Origin: Castor canadensis | Lineage: Eukaryota; Chordata; Mammalia; Rodentia; Castoridae | Length of the DNA stretch: 64,000 nucleotides | Reading direction: 5' to 3' | Assembly (NCBI RefSeq): GCF_047511655.1 | Contig: NC_133390.1 | Span: 163,468,583 to 163,532,582 of the forward strand | Part shown: positions 43,471 to 54,054 of the stretch, piece by piece | Layout: each line of letters starts with the position of its first letter | Numbering within the stretch: the stretch's first letter is position 1 | The notes under the pieces: model-generated | What the model was told of the DNA's origin: nothing | The model's database searches: none | What the model saw: only the letters and a program-made list of their open reading frames with translations | Made by a program: the position numbers and the translations under genes

Positions 43471-44604
43471 AGCAATGATATCTAATCTACACCTGTATAC
43501 TGATGGAATGTGGGTGGTATTGGAGCACTGAGGAGGGGGCTGGTGAGGTGAGTCAGAGGGCTGAGTAGAGAATATTGGAATTTGAGACTTGGCCAGCTTC
43601 AGATCCCATTCTTGATGGCTCATAAAGGTTGTTGTACAGATTAGGCATTATAGACTAACTGTCTAAAGGCTTATTCAAGGTCCTCTGAAAACATTAGGTC
43701 TTTTAAAACCATGGTTCCAATAGAGCCTTAGAAAAATCATACAACAGAAATGAATGCATTCATTAAATGCCTGCTCTGAATGAAACTCTACATGATGCAT
43801 ACTTAATTAGAGGTGTGAGTACATTGTGAAGTGTTTTTGATGATACAGCATTGGACCTCAAAAAGTTAGAGACCTTAAAGCCTACAAATGTTCTCAAATT
43901 GTCCTGTGAGAGACCACATCCCCAGAAGAGAGGGAGAGCATTTAGCATTTCCTTGGTTCTTACTCTGTAAGGGCAACCCCCTCCCCCCCCCGCCCACCGC
44001 TGCCTTCACCTATGAAGATCTCCCCTCTGACAGTGTCCCAGGGGCCCAAGGTGGCAGAATGCCTGGGGGGCTTTCTCTCACCTGCTTTAACATTTCCTTC
44101 TGGTTTGGGCCCTGCTGTTCTGGTGACTGATGCTGTTTGTCAGTCACAACCCAGGCGTCACAGTATATGTTTGCCCAGGTGCTTGTCACAGTCCAGGTAC
44201 AGCCATAAGTGCTGACACCTTGTCACAGCATCACCCCGACCTGATCTTATTGGCCATTACATGTTGCTGCCCAAAGACACATCAGGAGACATCCGTGACT
44301 AAGAAGGAGGGGTCCCTGGAGCCCAGGTTCACTTCCATATATCTGCAGCAGGAAGGCTATTCTGGAAAAGCAAGCAGGGGGACGGCTGGGCATTTGTGGA
44401 ACACTGAAATTCTTGGATCCTGTGGCAATGAAGGTAACTGAGAAATAGAAAAGGTCAAAAAAGTAGAGTCTGTCCAGGATGGGGCACAGAATCATATGAA
44501 CACTCATTCTCCTGTCAAGAATCAATTATAAGGAAATAGTCAAGTATGCTCAATATATATGGGCATTTTTGTGCCATTTAAGAGTGGAAAATTAAGAATG
44601 CCAT
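43471..44604. other. Unassigned sequence
   Basis: Includes a C-rich run at 43977-43991. Overlapping plus frames (43888-44441) and a minus frame (44247-44525) have no recognised motif. Confidence 0.3.
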
Positions 44605-44795
44605 TGCTTAATGTCCTACCTTGAGCAAGACACTTAACTATCTAAGCCTCAGTTCCATCATTTGTAAAATGGGAAAAATAATAATACTCATTTTAGGAAT
44701 TTGCTTCAAAGTTAAATGAACTAATTGTATAGAAAATGCTTCATACAGTACTTGGCCCAGAGTAATGTTCAATAAATTGCCATTGGTAATGTTGC
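44605..44795 (+). repeat. MIR SINE fossil, well preserved
   Basis: Sense MIR: 'accttgagcaagacacttaa', 'cctcagttccatcatttgta', 'aaatgggaaaaataataata', 'agttaaatgaactaattgta' and 'atgttcaataaattgccat'. Confidence 0.85.
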
Positions 44796-45169
44796 ATCCA
44801 AAAATAACACACTGGTTACACAAATATTGAGGTGCCAAGAGTGTGAAATATACAGCAATTTAAATGGTTTTCTTTCCAACAAGATTTTCTGATAAGGATG
44901 TGAAGCTTATGATATAATTCATAGTTATGTGTATCTGTGCTCCCATACAAAATCTGCATATTTAAAAATGGGGAGTGGACTTTACTTTTTATGGAAACTT
45001 CAAGGTTGTAAAGAAGCAATCTATATCCAAGTCTCACTGTTGGGGACAGGAAAATCTTGACTGAATGCAGAAAAGGCCCAGGCAACTGGGTAGAATTAGG
45101 GAACCTGTTCCCTCTGAGCAGGGATGCCTCCTCTGAGAAACATTTTCTGGTTGTCCTGTACTGATTTTG
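44796..45169. other. Unassigned sequence
   Basis: Frames on the minus strand (44816-45399) run through the TG tract and are artefacts. Confidence 0.3.
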
Positions 45170-45325
45170 TGGGGGGGGGGGTTGTGTGTATCTGTGTGTG
45201 TGACTATATGTGTGTGTGTGTTTGTTTTTGTGTTGGTAAGTATATATGCGTGTGTGCTTGGGTGTAACGTGTGTTTGTGGGAATGTGTATTTGTGGGGGT
45301 ATGTGTGCATGTGTATATGTCCCTT
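45170..45325. repeat. G11 run and degenerate TG-rich tract
   Basis: Eleven consecutive G (45171-45181) lead into an imperfect TG/TTTG/GGGT tract. The poly-Val/Cys and poly-His/Thr frames here are artefacts. Confidence 0.9.
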
Positions 45326-46479
45326 GCTGCATCTGGATTCCCCAGAGCAGTTTCCAGATTGTTCTTCACCACCTGGGTTTGTTCAAACTGCAGATTCAAA
45401 ATCCAGATGCCTGGTCACAATCTCTGGGGAGGAGAAAGGGTGTCTCAACTCTAAATGTGTGTCAAATCCCACAAGGAGTTCATTTGCACAGCATATGAGG
45501 AATTTGGTAACTCCAAGAATTGAGATCTTACCTTGTTTGCTTTCAAATCACCAATGCCTGGTGTGGGATCTCATATGTAAAAAGTTCAATTTGGTTGTTG
45601 AGGGAATGAATCAATCAATCAATCAACCCACATATCCTCCTAACTTTGAGGAAAATGTACATATAGTAAGATGGATTCAACTCTAAGTCCCCTAAGGATG
45701 GGAACCAAGAAAGCCCTGAACCCTGACAGAGTAGTTATTCAATAAGTATGTTAATTAATATTTACTAATATTGATGAAAAATGTCCTTGCTTTCCTAGAA
45801 GATTGCCTTCCTTAACTGAGCATGTGGTAGCAGAGGAAACACAGAGGAGCACAGAAGCCACTTGGCAAGGCTCAAGACTGTGGCAATCAGTGGTCTGACC
45901 GTGGGAGTGGAGGAGCACATGAATGTACCGCCAAATCTCACCCTCATTGCAAAAGACTGAGTGAGATAACAGACTGGAAATTTTAGCTGCAACCACCTGT
46001 CAAATTCATATGGCGCTCCAGAGCTGTCAAGGTGCTTCACCTTGGCACACTGAAAGTGAGACATTAGGATGAACACCGTTTTCAGAGATAAAGAGACAAA
46101 GTGACTTGCTAAAGTTTCTTCAGATACTCATGAATCCTCGTTATCTAACTCCACTTTTGAGATTTTCTGCTAGTATAATAATAAAAAGACCACAATTGTT
46201 CTTTGCTTGCACTCCTCAGCCCAACCACAGGTGAATCCCCACTGCAGAAAGTACCCAGCTAAAAGCGTAGCATGAGTTGCTCCATGGGTATAAGAAATAA
46301 AAGATTATTTCACTGGTGGTTGTACCTCTGATTCTCCAGCTTTGAATGGCCAGGCCAGTTCAGCTTGTTTATACACAAATGTGAAAGCCATTACGAAGCC
46401 CCAGTTCCAACACTTCAGATTTTGTTCTAAGTTCCAATGTTCCACAGTGATCTTCATTTCTTATTCGGAATTTCAAAAT
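45326..46479. other. Mostly unassigned; L2- and MIR-like scraps
   Basis: L2-like tail at 45685-45770 ('cctaaggatgggaaccaag', 'tattcaataagtatg'). MIR-like antisense scrap at 46075-46160 ('gataaagagacaaagtgact'). A short ATCA run at 45607-45626. Otherwise unique. Confidence 0.35.
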
Positions 46480-46760
46480 TGTGCAACAAATGTCAGCCAC
46501 AGAGAAGATTAAAAAAAAAAGAAATAATGGCAACGCCAGAGAGTAAAACAGAAAGAAAGACAATATTTTTCAAATATTTTCCCAACTGTCATTTTAATAA
46601 TGGTCTAACAAAGTATGCTAATTTCCCTCTGCAGATACCTGTGAATGCAAATGTAAAACAAATAGTAATTAATGCCTCAGTGTGAAAATCAAGCAATAGG
46701 TATTAATTCTGCATCAGACCTCAGATTATGCACATTCAAAATCATGACCTGTTTGCAGAA
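46480..46760. promoter_or_regulatory. Possible conserved non-coding element
   Basis: Repeat-free, with an exact POU octamer ATGCAAAT ('gtgaatgcaaatgtaaaac'), an ATGCTAAT variant and paired TAAT cores ('atagtaattaatgcctca'). Candidate enhancer by composition only. Confidence 0.25.
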
Positions 46761-46944
46761 GTAACAGTGACAATAGTAAAGAAAAGACAGCAAGAGGAGG
46801 CTCTGAGGTTAACAGAATCCACATAACCATCTTGACATAACCTCTCCCAGATCCACCAAAGTATATGATCTAGAGCTAAGAATCACAATCAACCAAGCCT
46901 CGAATTACTAACCATAGTATAGAAGAGAATGAGTGAAAATAAAA

Positions 46945-47335
46945 CTCTTTTTTAAATTTTTTACTTTTGAATTAGTGTACATTAATAATATGAGGGCATT
47001 TCATTGTGATAATACACATACGTACAGCAAACTTTGAACAAGTTCACCCCCATTATATTTTTTCTCCCCTTCTTTTTCAGACAGTGTTTGGTAGGTTTCA
47101 TTATGCCATCTTCATATACATGTAGTGTACTTTGATCTGCTTCACCTCTCAGTACCCTTTCTTTTGCCCCTTCCCTTCTCCTGTTAATCCCACCCCCAGA
47201 AAGCCCCCATACACATTCATATCCCATTATTATTATCATCAGCTTCAATTTAGATCTAGGTTCCACAAATAAGCGAGAACATACGATACTTGGCCTTTTG
47301 AGCTTGGTTTATCTCACTCAATAAAATCATTGATG
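46945..47335 (-). mobile_element. 5'-truncated L1: 3' UTR plus end of ORF2
   Basis: Antisense order: A/T-rich tail side (46950-46990), pyrimidine-rich 3' UTR, then 'agcgagaacatacgatactt' and 'gagcttggtttatctcactc', the last codons and stop region of L1 ORF2. It parallels 48556-49110 of the larger L1 but is more diverged. The minus frame at 46982-47266 is not a preserved protein. Confidence 0.7.
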
Positions 47336-47879
47336 GTGCATCTTCACTTGTAAGGCTGAATTTTAAGGCTGGCAGATACCTTCAAATCCCAACTCCCAAG
47401 CACAGGATCCAGTCTTCCTTGATTAAATAAACAGACACTCTAGTGTGTTCCAAGAACTTTCTAAAGTCATCCTCCCTGAAACCACCAGAAATGGTTTTCT
47501 ACTTCAGCTTAGAGACTATCATCTGACTACAAGTTCACAGTGGAGGGAAGTGGAAGAGATCCAAAGTAGGATATGAAGTCGTTATTAAGCAGACAGAGTC
47601 ATAAAAGGAGGCCTGGAAGCTATGCTTCTTAGAGGTTATAAGGTTTCAGATATTATTCCTACAAAAGGAGAGACAGAGAGAAACTATCTCAGATGTCCAG
47701 AAATGAATCATATGTTTCACACTAAACAAACTGGGATCCCATGACCATCCACTAAAGAACATGATAGTCAACACACAAAGGAAAATAGAAGCCATCCACA
47801 GCTATCTTCCAATAAATATGGTAGGGACTATCTAAATGTAGGAACTTTTGTGTCAGACTATGTAATGGTAACCATACCT
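47336..47879. other. Unassigned sequence
   Basis: No gene or clear repeat seen. Confidence 0.3.
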
Positions 47880-48050
47880 CTGGTTCCCATTAAAAATCAC
47901 TATTTTAGTTTAAAATTATTAAATAAAATTAAAGATTCATTTCCTAAGTTCATGCCCAGATTTGCAGGACTCAGTAGCCACATGTGGCTCAAGGGACTGG
48001 CTTATTAAACAGTGGATATGAAATAATTTCATCATTGGATGGCTACAATG
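47880..48050 (+). mobile_element. Probable hAT-type DNA transposon relic
   Basis: 'taaataaaattaaagattca', 'gcaggactcagtagccacat', 'gtggctcaagggactggctt' and 'taatttcatcattggatggc' match a common hAT MITE 3' part. The family name is not certain. Confidence 0.45.
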
Positions 48051-48075
48051 CAATGCCTGTGAACATAAACTCCAG

Positions 48076-48544
48076 TGTTAGAGGCTTTTGCTTGCTCATT
48101 CTTCCCTACTTTCTGCTGTGCCCTCAGGAGGAGGACTTGTAGGGAGTGCAATAAAGTAATCTTGCCGTCTGGTTCTGGTTGACTTCAGTAATTGGAGGGC
48201 ACCAACACAACACTCCAAGGCAACAGAGTAAGGTGGGCCCTTTGTTACTCTGTGTTCCTCCCTCCCAGTTATTGTGATTTGATTCATTCCTCTATAAAAA
48301 GCAGAGCTCTTGGCCGGCAAACCACCACTCAGCAATTCTTTCTGGATTCTAGTAACACTTCGCTCTTCCCTAATCCTTCAGGCTGAGGGTAGATAAAGAT
48401 TCCTCATGGGTACTAGACTTGGGGTAGTACTCCTTTTTGCAGTTCCTCAACTCTTCCCACAGTTTTTGGAAATAATCCCTTAATAAATCTTTAATCAATT
48501 ACCCAGTATGGGAGTGTTATGTGTTTCACATGAGTACCCTGACA
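48076..48544 (+). mobile_element. Probable solo LTR (ERVL-class) with TATA box and poly(A) signal
   Basis: The segment begins TG and ends CA. It holds a TATA box (tataaaa, 48293-48299) and an AATAAA signal (48482-48487) about 190 bp later, followed by a T-rich stretch and 'gagtaccctgaca'. This layout is typical of an LTR (U3-R-U5). No primer-binding site or internal genes follow, because a large L1 inserted at its 3' edge. Family not named with confidence. Confidence 0.5.
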
Positions 48545-48555
48545 GGCAAATTCTT
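48544..48555. repeat. TSD of the large L1, left copy
   Basis: aggcaaattctt here and aggctaattctt at 51130-51141 differ at one position in 12 and bracket the L1. Read on the L1 sense strand, the TSD begins AAGAAT, compatible with L1 endonuclease cleavage at a TT/AA-type site. Confidence 0.8.
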
Positions 48556-49036
48556 TTTTTTTCTTTTTAATTTCTATTTTATGCATATGTGCATACAATG
48601 TTTGGGTCATTTATCCCCCCTTCCCGCAGCCTCCCTTCTCCCCCACCCCCGCTCCCTTCATTACCCCCCTTACCCCACGCTACCAGGCAGAAACTATTTT
48701 GCCCTTATCTCTAATTTTGTTGAAGACAGAGTATAAGCAATAATAGGAAGGACCAAGGGTTTTTTCTAGTTGAGATAAGGATAGCTATACAGGGAGTTGA
48801 CATGCATTGATTTCCTGTACATGTATGTTACCTTCTAAATTAATTCTTCTCGAACTAACCTTTTCTCTAGTTCCTGATCCCCTTCTCCTATTGGCCTCAG
48901 TTGCTTTAAAGTATCTGTTTTAGTTTCTCTGCTTTGAGGGCAACAAATGCTATCTAGTTTTTTGGATACCTTCCTTGTGTGTTCTCACTTTATCATGTGA
49001 TCAAAGTCCAATCCCCTTGTTGTGTTTTCCCTTGAT

Positions 49037-49939
49037 CTAATGTCCACATATGAGGGAGAACATACGATTTTTGGTCTCTTGGGCCAGGCTAACCTCACTC
49101 AGAATGATGTTCTCCAATTCCATCCATTTACCAGCGAATGATAACATTTCGTTCTTCTTCACGGCTGCATAAAATTCCATTGTGTATAGATACCACATTT
49201 TCTTAATCCATTCGTCAGAAGTGGGGCATCTTGGCTGTTTCCATAATTTGGCTATTGTGAATAGTGCCGCAATAAACATGGGTGTGCAGGTGCCTCTGGA
49301 GTAACCTGTGTCACAGTCTTTTGGGTATATCCCCAAGAGTGGTATTGCTGGATCAAATGGTAGATCAATGTTTAGCTTTTTAAGTAGCCTCCAAATTTTT
49401 TTCCAGAGTGGTTGTACTAGTTTACATTCCCACCAACAGTGTAAGAGGGTTCCTTTTTCCCCGCATCCTCGCCAACACCTGTTGTTAGTGGTGTTGCTGA
49501 TGATGGCTATTCTAACAGGGGTGAGGTGGAATCTTAGTGTGGTTTTAATTTGCATTTCCTTTATTGCTAGAAATGGTGAGCATTTTTTCATGTCTTTTTT
49601 GGCCATTTGAATTTCTTCTTTTGAGAAAGTTCTGTTTAGTTCACTTGCCCATTTCTTTATTGGTTCATTAGTTTTGGGAGAATTTACTTTTTTAAGTTCC
49701 CTATATATTCTGGTTATCAGTCCTTTGTCTGATGTGTAGCTGGCAAATATTTTCTCCCACTCTGTGGGTGTTCTCTTCAGTTTAGAGACCATTACTTTTG
49801 ATGAACAGAAGCTTTTTAGTTTTATGAGGTCCCATTTATCTATGCTATCTCTTAGTTGCTGTGCTGCTGGGGTTTCGTTGAGAAAGTTCTTACCTATACC
49901 TACTAACTCCAGAGTATTTCCTACTCTTTCCTGTACCAA
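49037..49939 (-). pseudogene. L1 ORF2 C-terminal domain fragment
   Basis: This 300-residue block is the C-terminal part of L1 ORF2p, the endonuclease/reverse transcriptase that copies L1 RNA into the genome. Visible landmarks are 'KLKSFCSSKVMVSKLKR' near residue 40, 'EWEKIFASYTSDKGLITRIY' near 60, the Cys-rich motif with C, C, H and C ligands in '[18 protein letters not shown]' (about residues 154-171), '[13 protein letters not shown]' near 195, and the terminal 'NRMFSLICGH' before the stop. The block is open throughout, unlike the rest of the element. The annotated Met is arbitrary, because in an intact ORF2 this region is internal. Upstream it is disconnected by a frameshift near 49940-50040. 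It is not a functional gene. Confidence 0.95.
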
Positions 49940-50040
49940 CTTTAGAGTTTGGGGTCTGATATTAAAATCCTTGATCCATTTTGAGTTAATATTGGTATAG
50001 GGTGATATACATGGATCTAGTTTCAGGTTTTTGCAGACTG

Positions 50041-50409
50041 CTAACCAGTTTTCCTAGCTTTTTTTGTTGAAGAGGCCGTCTTTTCTCCATCGTATATTTT
50101 TAGCTCCTTTGTCAAGGACAATTGATTATAGTTGTGTGGCTTCATATCTGGGTCCTCTATTCTGTTCCACTGGTCTTTATGTCTGTTTTTGTGCCAGTAC
50201 CATGCTGTTTTTATTGTTATTGCTTTGTAATGTAGTTTGAAGTCAGGTATCGTGATACCTCCAGAATTGTTCTTTTGACTGAGTATTACCTTGGCTATTC
50301 GTGGCCTCTTGTGTTTCCATATAAATTTAACAATCTCTTTAATGAATGTCATTGGGATTTTGATGGGAATTGCATTAAACATGTAGATTACTTTTGGGAG
50401 TATAGACAT
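50041..50409 (-). pseudogene. L1 ORF2 thumb/linker fragment
   Basis: This 122-residue frame matches the L1 ORF2p region after the reverse transcriptase core: '[19 protein letters not shown]' at its start, '[18 protein letters not shown]' near 27, '[20 protein letters not shown]' near 50, and '[18 protein letters not shown]' near 81. It ends in a premature stop at 50041 where an intact ORF2 would continue into the block at 49037-49939. The about 260 bp between it and the next block upstream (50410-50672) are L1-derived but out of frame. Confidence 0.9.
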
Positions 50410-50672
50410 TTTTACTATGTTGATTCTACCAATCCATGAGCATGGGAGAGCTCTCCACTTTCTATAGTCTTCCTCAATCTCTTTCTTCAGAAGTTTATAG
50501 TTTTCCTATAGAGGTCGTTCACATCCTTTGTTAGGTTTTTTTGAGGCTATTGTAAATGGAATTGTTTCCATATATTCTTTCTCAGTTTGTTCATTATTAG
50601 TGTATAGAAATACTAATGATTTTTCTATGTTGATTTTATATCCTGCTACCTTGCTATAGCTATTCATGGCAT

Positions 50673-51129
50673 CTAGGAGCTTTTGAGTAGTTTCTTTGGG
50701 TCTTTAAGGTATAGAATCATATCATCTGCAAATAGGGATATTTGGACAGTTTCTTTACCTATTTGTGTTCCTTTTATTCCTTCTTCTTGCCTAATTGCTC
50801 TGCTTAGGAATTCCAGTACTATGTCGAATAGGAGTGGAGATAGTGGGCCTCCTTGTCTAGTTCCTGATTTTAGAGGGAATGGTTTCAGTTTTTCACCATT
50901 AAGTATAGTGCTGGCTGTAGGTTTGTCACATATGGCTTTTATAATGTTAAGGTACTTTCCTTCTATTCCTAGTTTTCTTAGAGTTTTTATCATGAAATGG
51001 TGTTGGATCTTATCAAAGGCTTTTTCTGCATCTATTGAGATGATCAAGTGGTTTTTGTCTTTGCTTCTGTTAATGTGGCTTATTACGTTTATCGATTTTT
51101 GTATGTTGAACCACCCCTGCATTCCTGAT
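50673..51129 (-). pseudogene. L1 ORF2 reverse transcriptase core fragment
   Basis: This frame encodes the middle of the L1 reverse transcriptase. It runs from '[20 protein letters not shown]' at the truncation point, through '[16 protein letters not shown]' with the first catalytic Asp region, '[20 protein letters not shown]', and the active-site box 'FADDMILYL', to a stop after 'DPKKLLKSS'. The open frame formally reaches 51158, but its first about 10 residues come from flanking DNA beyond the TSD. The catalytic Asp pair is present, but the protein lacks the endonuclease domain, the N-terminal part and, through frameshift, the C-terminus. Confidence 0.95.
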
Positions 51130-51261
51130 AGGCTAATTCTTGACTTGATCAACACCAACAGAAATAGTGGAGTCTATAGTCCTCTAGGGTCAAACCACAG
51201 ATTTTGAAATATCATCCTTCATTTAATATTGATAAAACAGAGGAAAATAGCACAGAGGTAG

Positions 51262-51465
51262 GGAAAATTTTTTCATGAAGGGCCAGTTAATAATATTTTA
51301 GGTACTGTGGGTCATACAGTGTCTATACTTACATTGTGGTAGGAAAGCAAGCAACCACAGGCATATAAATGAATGAGAGTGCCCTGTTTTGGTGAAATTT
51401 CATTTACAAAAACAGTGAATGGGCCATATTTAGTCCATAAACTATAGTTTGCCTAAGATGCAAAG
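51262..51465. mobile_element. hAT-type MITE relic
   Basis: 'catgaagggccagttaataa', 'ttaggtactgtgggtcatac', 'tttcatttacaaaaacagtg' and 'tttagtccataaactatagt' match a widespread mammalian hAT MITE of about 200 bp, both halves present. Confidence 0.6.
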
Positions 51466-51549
51466 GAAAACATGTCTCTGAATTTGTTTTCTAGAAAACT
51501 AGAAGAAAGTATATGTCTGTGTATATTTTCACACACCTTATAATGATAT

Positions 51550-51682
51550 TTTGGTCAGTGACAGACCACATATATGATGGTGATCCCATGAAATTATATC
51601 TAGTGTAAGTACACTCTGATGTCTGCACAATGATGAAGTCACCTACTGATGCAATTTTCAGACTGTATCTCCATCACTGAGT
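51550..51682. mobile_element. DNA-transposon MITE with a large internal deletion
   Basis: The left part 'tcagtgacagaccacatata' to 'ccatgaaattatatctagtg' joins directly to the right part 'taagtacactctgatgtctg' to 'gtatctccatcactga'. In the longer mammalian element that I recall, these two are separated by a TA-rich central section. The ends are inverted (tcagtgac... / ...catcactga). Confidence 0.55.
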
Positions 51683-51689
51683 TTATAAA

Positions 51690-52020
51690 TTATCAGATTT
51701 ATATGTATATAAATATATGTGTAACATGAAAGAAGGCATGACTTCTGAGGGGGAAAGAAGATGAAAAATAAGACAAAATGGCAAAAGTGAAGTAAACGCA
51801 GGCTAAGGTGAAAAAAGTCTAGCTGAGATACTAAAGAAGGCAGAGAAACAGTAAATATACTCAGTAACAGTTTACGTTAGAAGCAATAACGGACAGAATT
51901 CATATTGCAGAAAACTAAATTTCAAAGAAATAATAAATCTGAACTGTATCTTTTAGAATCTACATTTTCAAATAATGAGCAAACAGATGGCACATATGAA
52001 TTGTGGAGAAAAGTGATCCA
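51690..52020. other. Unassigned sequence
   Basis: AT-rich unique DNA. It carries the left TSD of the ID-like SINE at 52011-52020. Confidence 0.3.
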
Positions 52021-52110
52021 GGGCTGGCAGAGTGGCTGGCTCAAGCAGTAAGAGCATCTGCCTAGCAAGCATGAGGCCCTGAGTTCAAATCCCAGTGCTG
52101 ACAAAAAAAG
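52021..52110 (+). repeat. ID-like SINE, full length, with TSD
   Basis: Full tRNA-derived unit: 'gggctggcagagtggctggc', 'gagcatctgcctagcaagca', 'aggccctgagttcaaatccc' and a short A tail. Pol III A- and B-box-like segments are visible (B box in 'gagttcaaatccc'). TSD aagtgatcca (52011-52020) and aaatgatcca (52111-52120), one mismatch. Confidence 0.9.
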
Positions 52111-52120
52111 AAATGATCCA

Positions 52121-52522
52121 ATTTGTAATCCAATTTATAAAAAATATTAGTGTTCTTTAAAAAGTCTCCAAAAGAGCAATGACCACACTGACCAAGTCTA
52201 GAGTACAACATTCTTAAATTAATAAAACAAAGCCTCAGATTAAAAGACAAAATGGTATATGGTGCACTAAGCAAAATTCATAAAAAGTGAATCCACAGTT
52301 TGATAGTAAATTATAAGTTTTGGGGGAAGAAAACAAAACAAAGCAAAATTAATGAAAGGCATGCTGTTTGCAAAAGACTAAAAAGAAAAAACTCAAGCTG
52401 GGCTGACCTCAGAACTCTCCTTGGTGAAAAAATTAAAAATAAGCAAAATGACTCACAATCTGATGGCAGTCAGATATACTTACAGAGAAACCAGATGTTA
52501 TCCACCTATCAAAAGCAATGTA
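52121..52522. other. Unassigned AT-rich sequence
   Basis: An 80-codon frame at 52300-52542 is Lys/Asn/Gln-rich and motif-free. It may be old L1, but I cannot anchor it. Confidence 0.3.
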
Positions 52523-52697
52523 GAAGGCAGGCATGGTGGTGAACACTTACAGATCCTAGCACTCCAGAGGATGAGGCAGGAAGGTCACGAATTTGAGCCA
52601 GTTTGGACTACATAGCTAGTTCCGGGCTAGCCTCAGCTTCAAAGCAAGATCGTCTACAAACACAAACAAAAACAAACCAGATTGAAAAAAAAAAAAT
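52523..52697 (+). repeat. B1-like SINE with short TSD
   Basis: 'ggcaggcatggtggtgaaca', 'agaggatgaggcaggaaggt' and 'agctagttccgggctagcct' with an A-rich tail. Flanking caatgta at 52516-52522 and 52698-52704. Confidence 0.85.
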
Positions 52698-52704
52698 CAA
52701 TGTA

Positions 52705-54054
52705 AGCTGTGTTCTGAATGAACCAGGAAAATGTGTATGATAAAATGTATGTGATAAAATGTTTAGAAAGAAAGCCAGACACTTAAAGCATGACACCATG
52801 TACACATATTAAGACGTTTTTTGGCCTTCTGTCTACCTGTATACACATGTAGAAAAGCACTTCAAGAACAATTTTCACATCCTTTACCATTCACAGCTTA
52901 ATTTTCCCAACAAGTGAGTGAAATAATCAGTGTCAAATGTATAGCACAGTCAAGTTCCTTATAGTCTGAACATAAGGAAGAATACCACCAGCTGTAGAAC
53001 GGACGTTTTCCCATTTCACCATGTTAGTGAGGATGAGGCCAGCTCTGGGTGAAGGTTGGCAATAGAGAAGACCATAGGAACCAATGTCCTCAGAAAGGGT
53101 GTTGGTGTCATCAGCAATGGTCAGGCTGGGCAAATAGGACTATCTTCCTTCACCCAGCGCAGCATGAGATTTCACTTCAGAACACCAACAGCCACCCATC
53201 TCTTCTAGTTCTCATCTCACCTACAGGGAACCTAGGAGAACTGATGGAATTCAACAGAAGACCCAGGGTTAGCCACATTTTAGAATGACCTGTTTTAACA
53301 ATTTGTTGAGATGTGAATTTAATGTTGCAGTCTCCTTAGAGCTCTCTGGTTAATTCTCAGTTTATAGTAAGGAAAACCCTAGAAGGAATGCTACTATTCT
53401 TTCCAGAAAAACAGGTGAGCTGCCAAGCTACAAAGATCATACCCAATTCTAGAATGTCTCCCTCTTTGGAAGGAATATCTTATAAGTCAAATTTCCATGA
53501 TGGACTTAAGTTTTGGGGGTATTTTATAGACAGACATTGATCAGGCAGCCAGAAAAAAACAAAAACCAAAAAAGAAGAAAAAAGAAAAGAGGGACAGTGC
53601 CCCCCTAAAAGAGAGGAAGGATTATGGTTCCCCATTATAAAAGAGACTTTGTCCATTGACTCATTCACTCCCTAACCATCTTTACAAAGCATTTGCCACA
53701 GACTTAGACCCACAAGATGCAAAGAGGCATTAAAAACAGTGTCCCTTCCAGGAACCAGCAGTTCAGAAAGGGAGGAGGTATGTGTTTAAAAAGGAAAACA
53801 AGCCACATAACCCATCTGTGTGGTTTAGAAAACTCATTTTATGACATAAGCAAGTGGCAGAGCTTATATTGTAAAACCATTTACTTAAATAAAAACAAAA
53901 CACATTCAAATCAATGCTATCGCACAGACATGCCTGTAATGACGACTGAATATGTTCTCCCACATAAGATGTGTGGTTTTCTTTGACAAGAAAAAATAAT
54001 TAGAAAAATTAGAACATTTGTTTTTTAAAATGTCTTTCTTAAAAAGAAGATTCA
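52705..54054. other. Unassigned sequence
   Basis: About 1.35 kb without clear repeats except an A-rich patch at 53555-53595. A 66-codon minus frame at 52933-53133 is complex in composition but unassignable. Confidence 0.3.

Larger units (their letters stand above)
48556..51129 (-). mobile_element. 5'-truncated LINE-1, 2.57 kb
   Basis: The minus strand holds an A-rich 3' end (48550-48570 in plus as T runs), a C/T-rich 3' UTR with 'cccgcagcctcccttctccc', and ORF2 from the middle of the reverse transcriptase to the stop. It starts abruptly at 51129, exactly at the TSD, as usual for incomplete target-primed reverse transcription. Three frame blocks (49037-49939, 50041-50409, 50673-51158) are separated by frameshifts and stops, so it is dead. 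It is the least diverged L1 here and probably the youngest large insertion. Confidence 0.95.

Noticed and set aside
44816..45686. Frames up to 164 codons on both strands
   Set aside because: They run through the TG-rich tract, and the flanking residues show no domain.
46495..46530. 'cacagagaagatta' resembles part of U6 snRNA
   Set aside because: Only about 14 bases match, with no 5' hairpin or remaining U6 sequence.
49308..49610. 100-codon plus frame
   Set aside because: Antisense shadow of L1 ORF2.
50683..51207. 174-codon plus frame
   Set aside because: Shadow of the L1 reverse transcriptase on the opposite strand.
52021..52110. Possible tRNA gene
   Set aside because: The tRNA-like boxes belong to an ID-type SINE with an A tail and TSD. 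There is no complete cloverleaf.
53000..53290. Possible protein-coding exon or retrocopy on the minus strand (52933-53133)
   Set aside because: Only 66 codons, no recognisable family, no consistent splice or poly(A) context.
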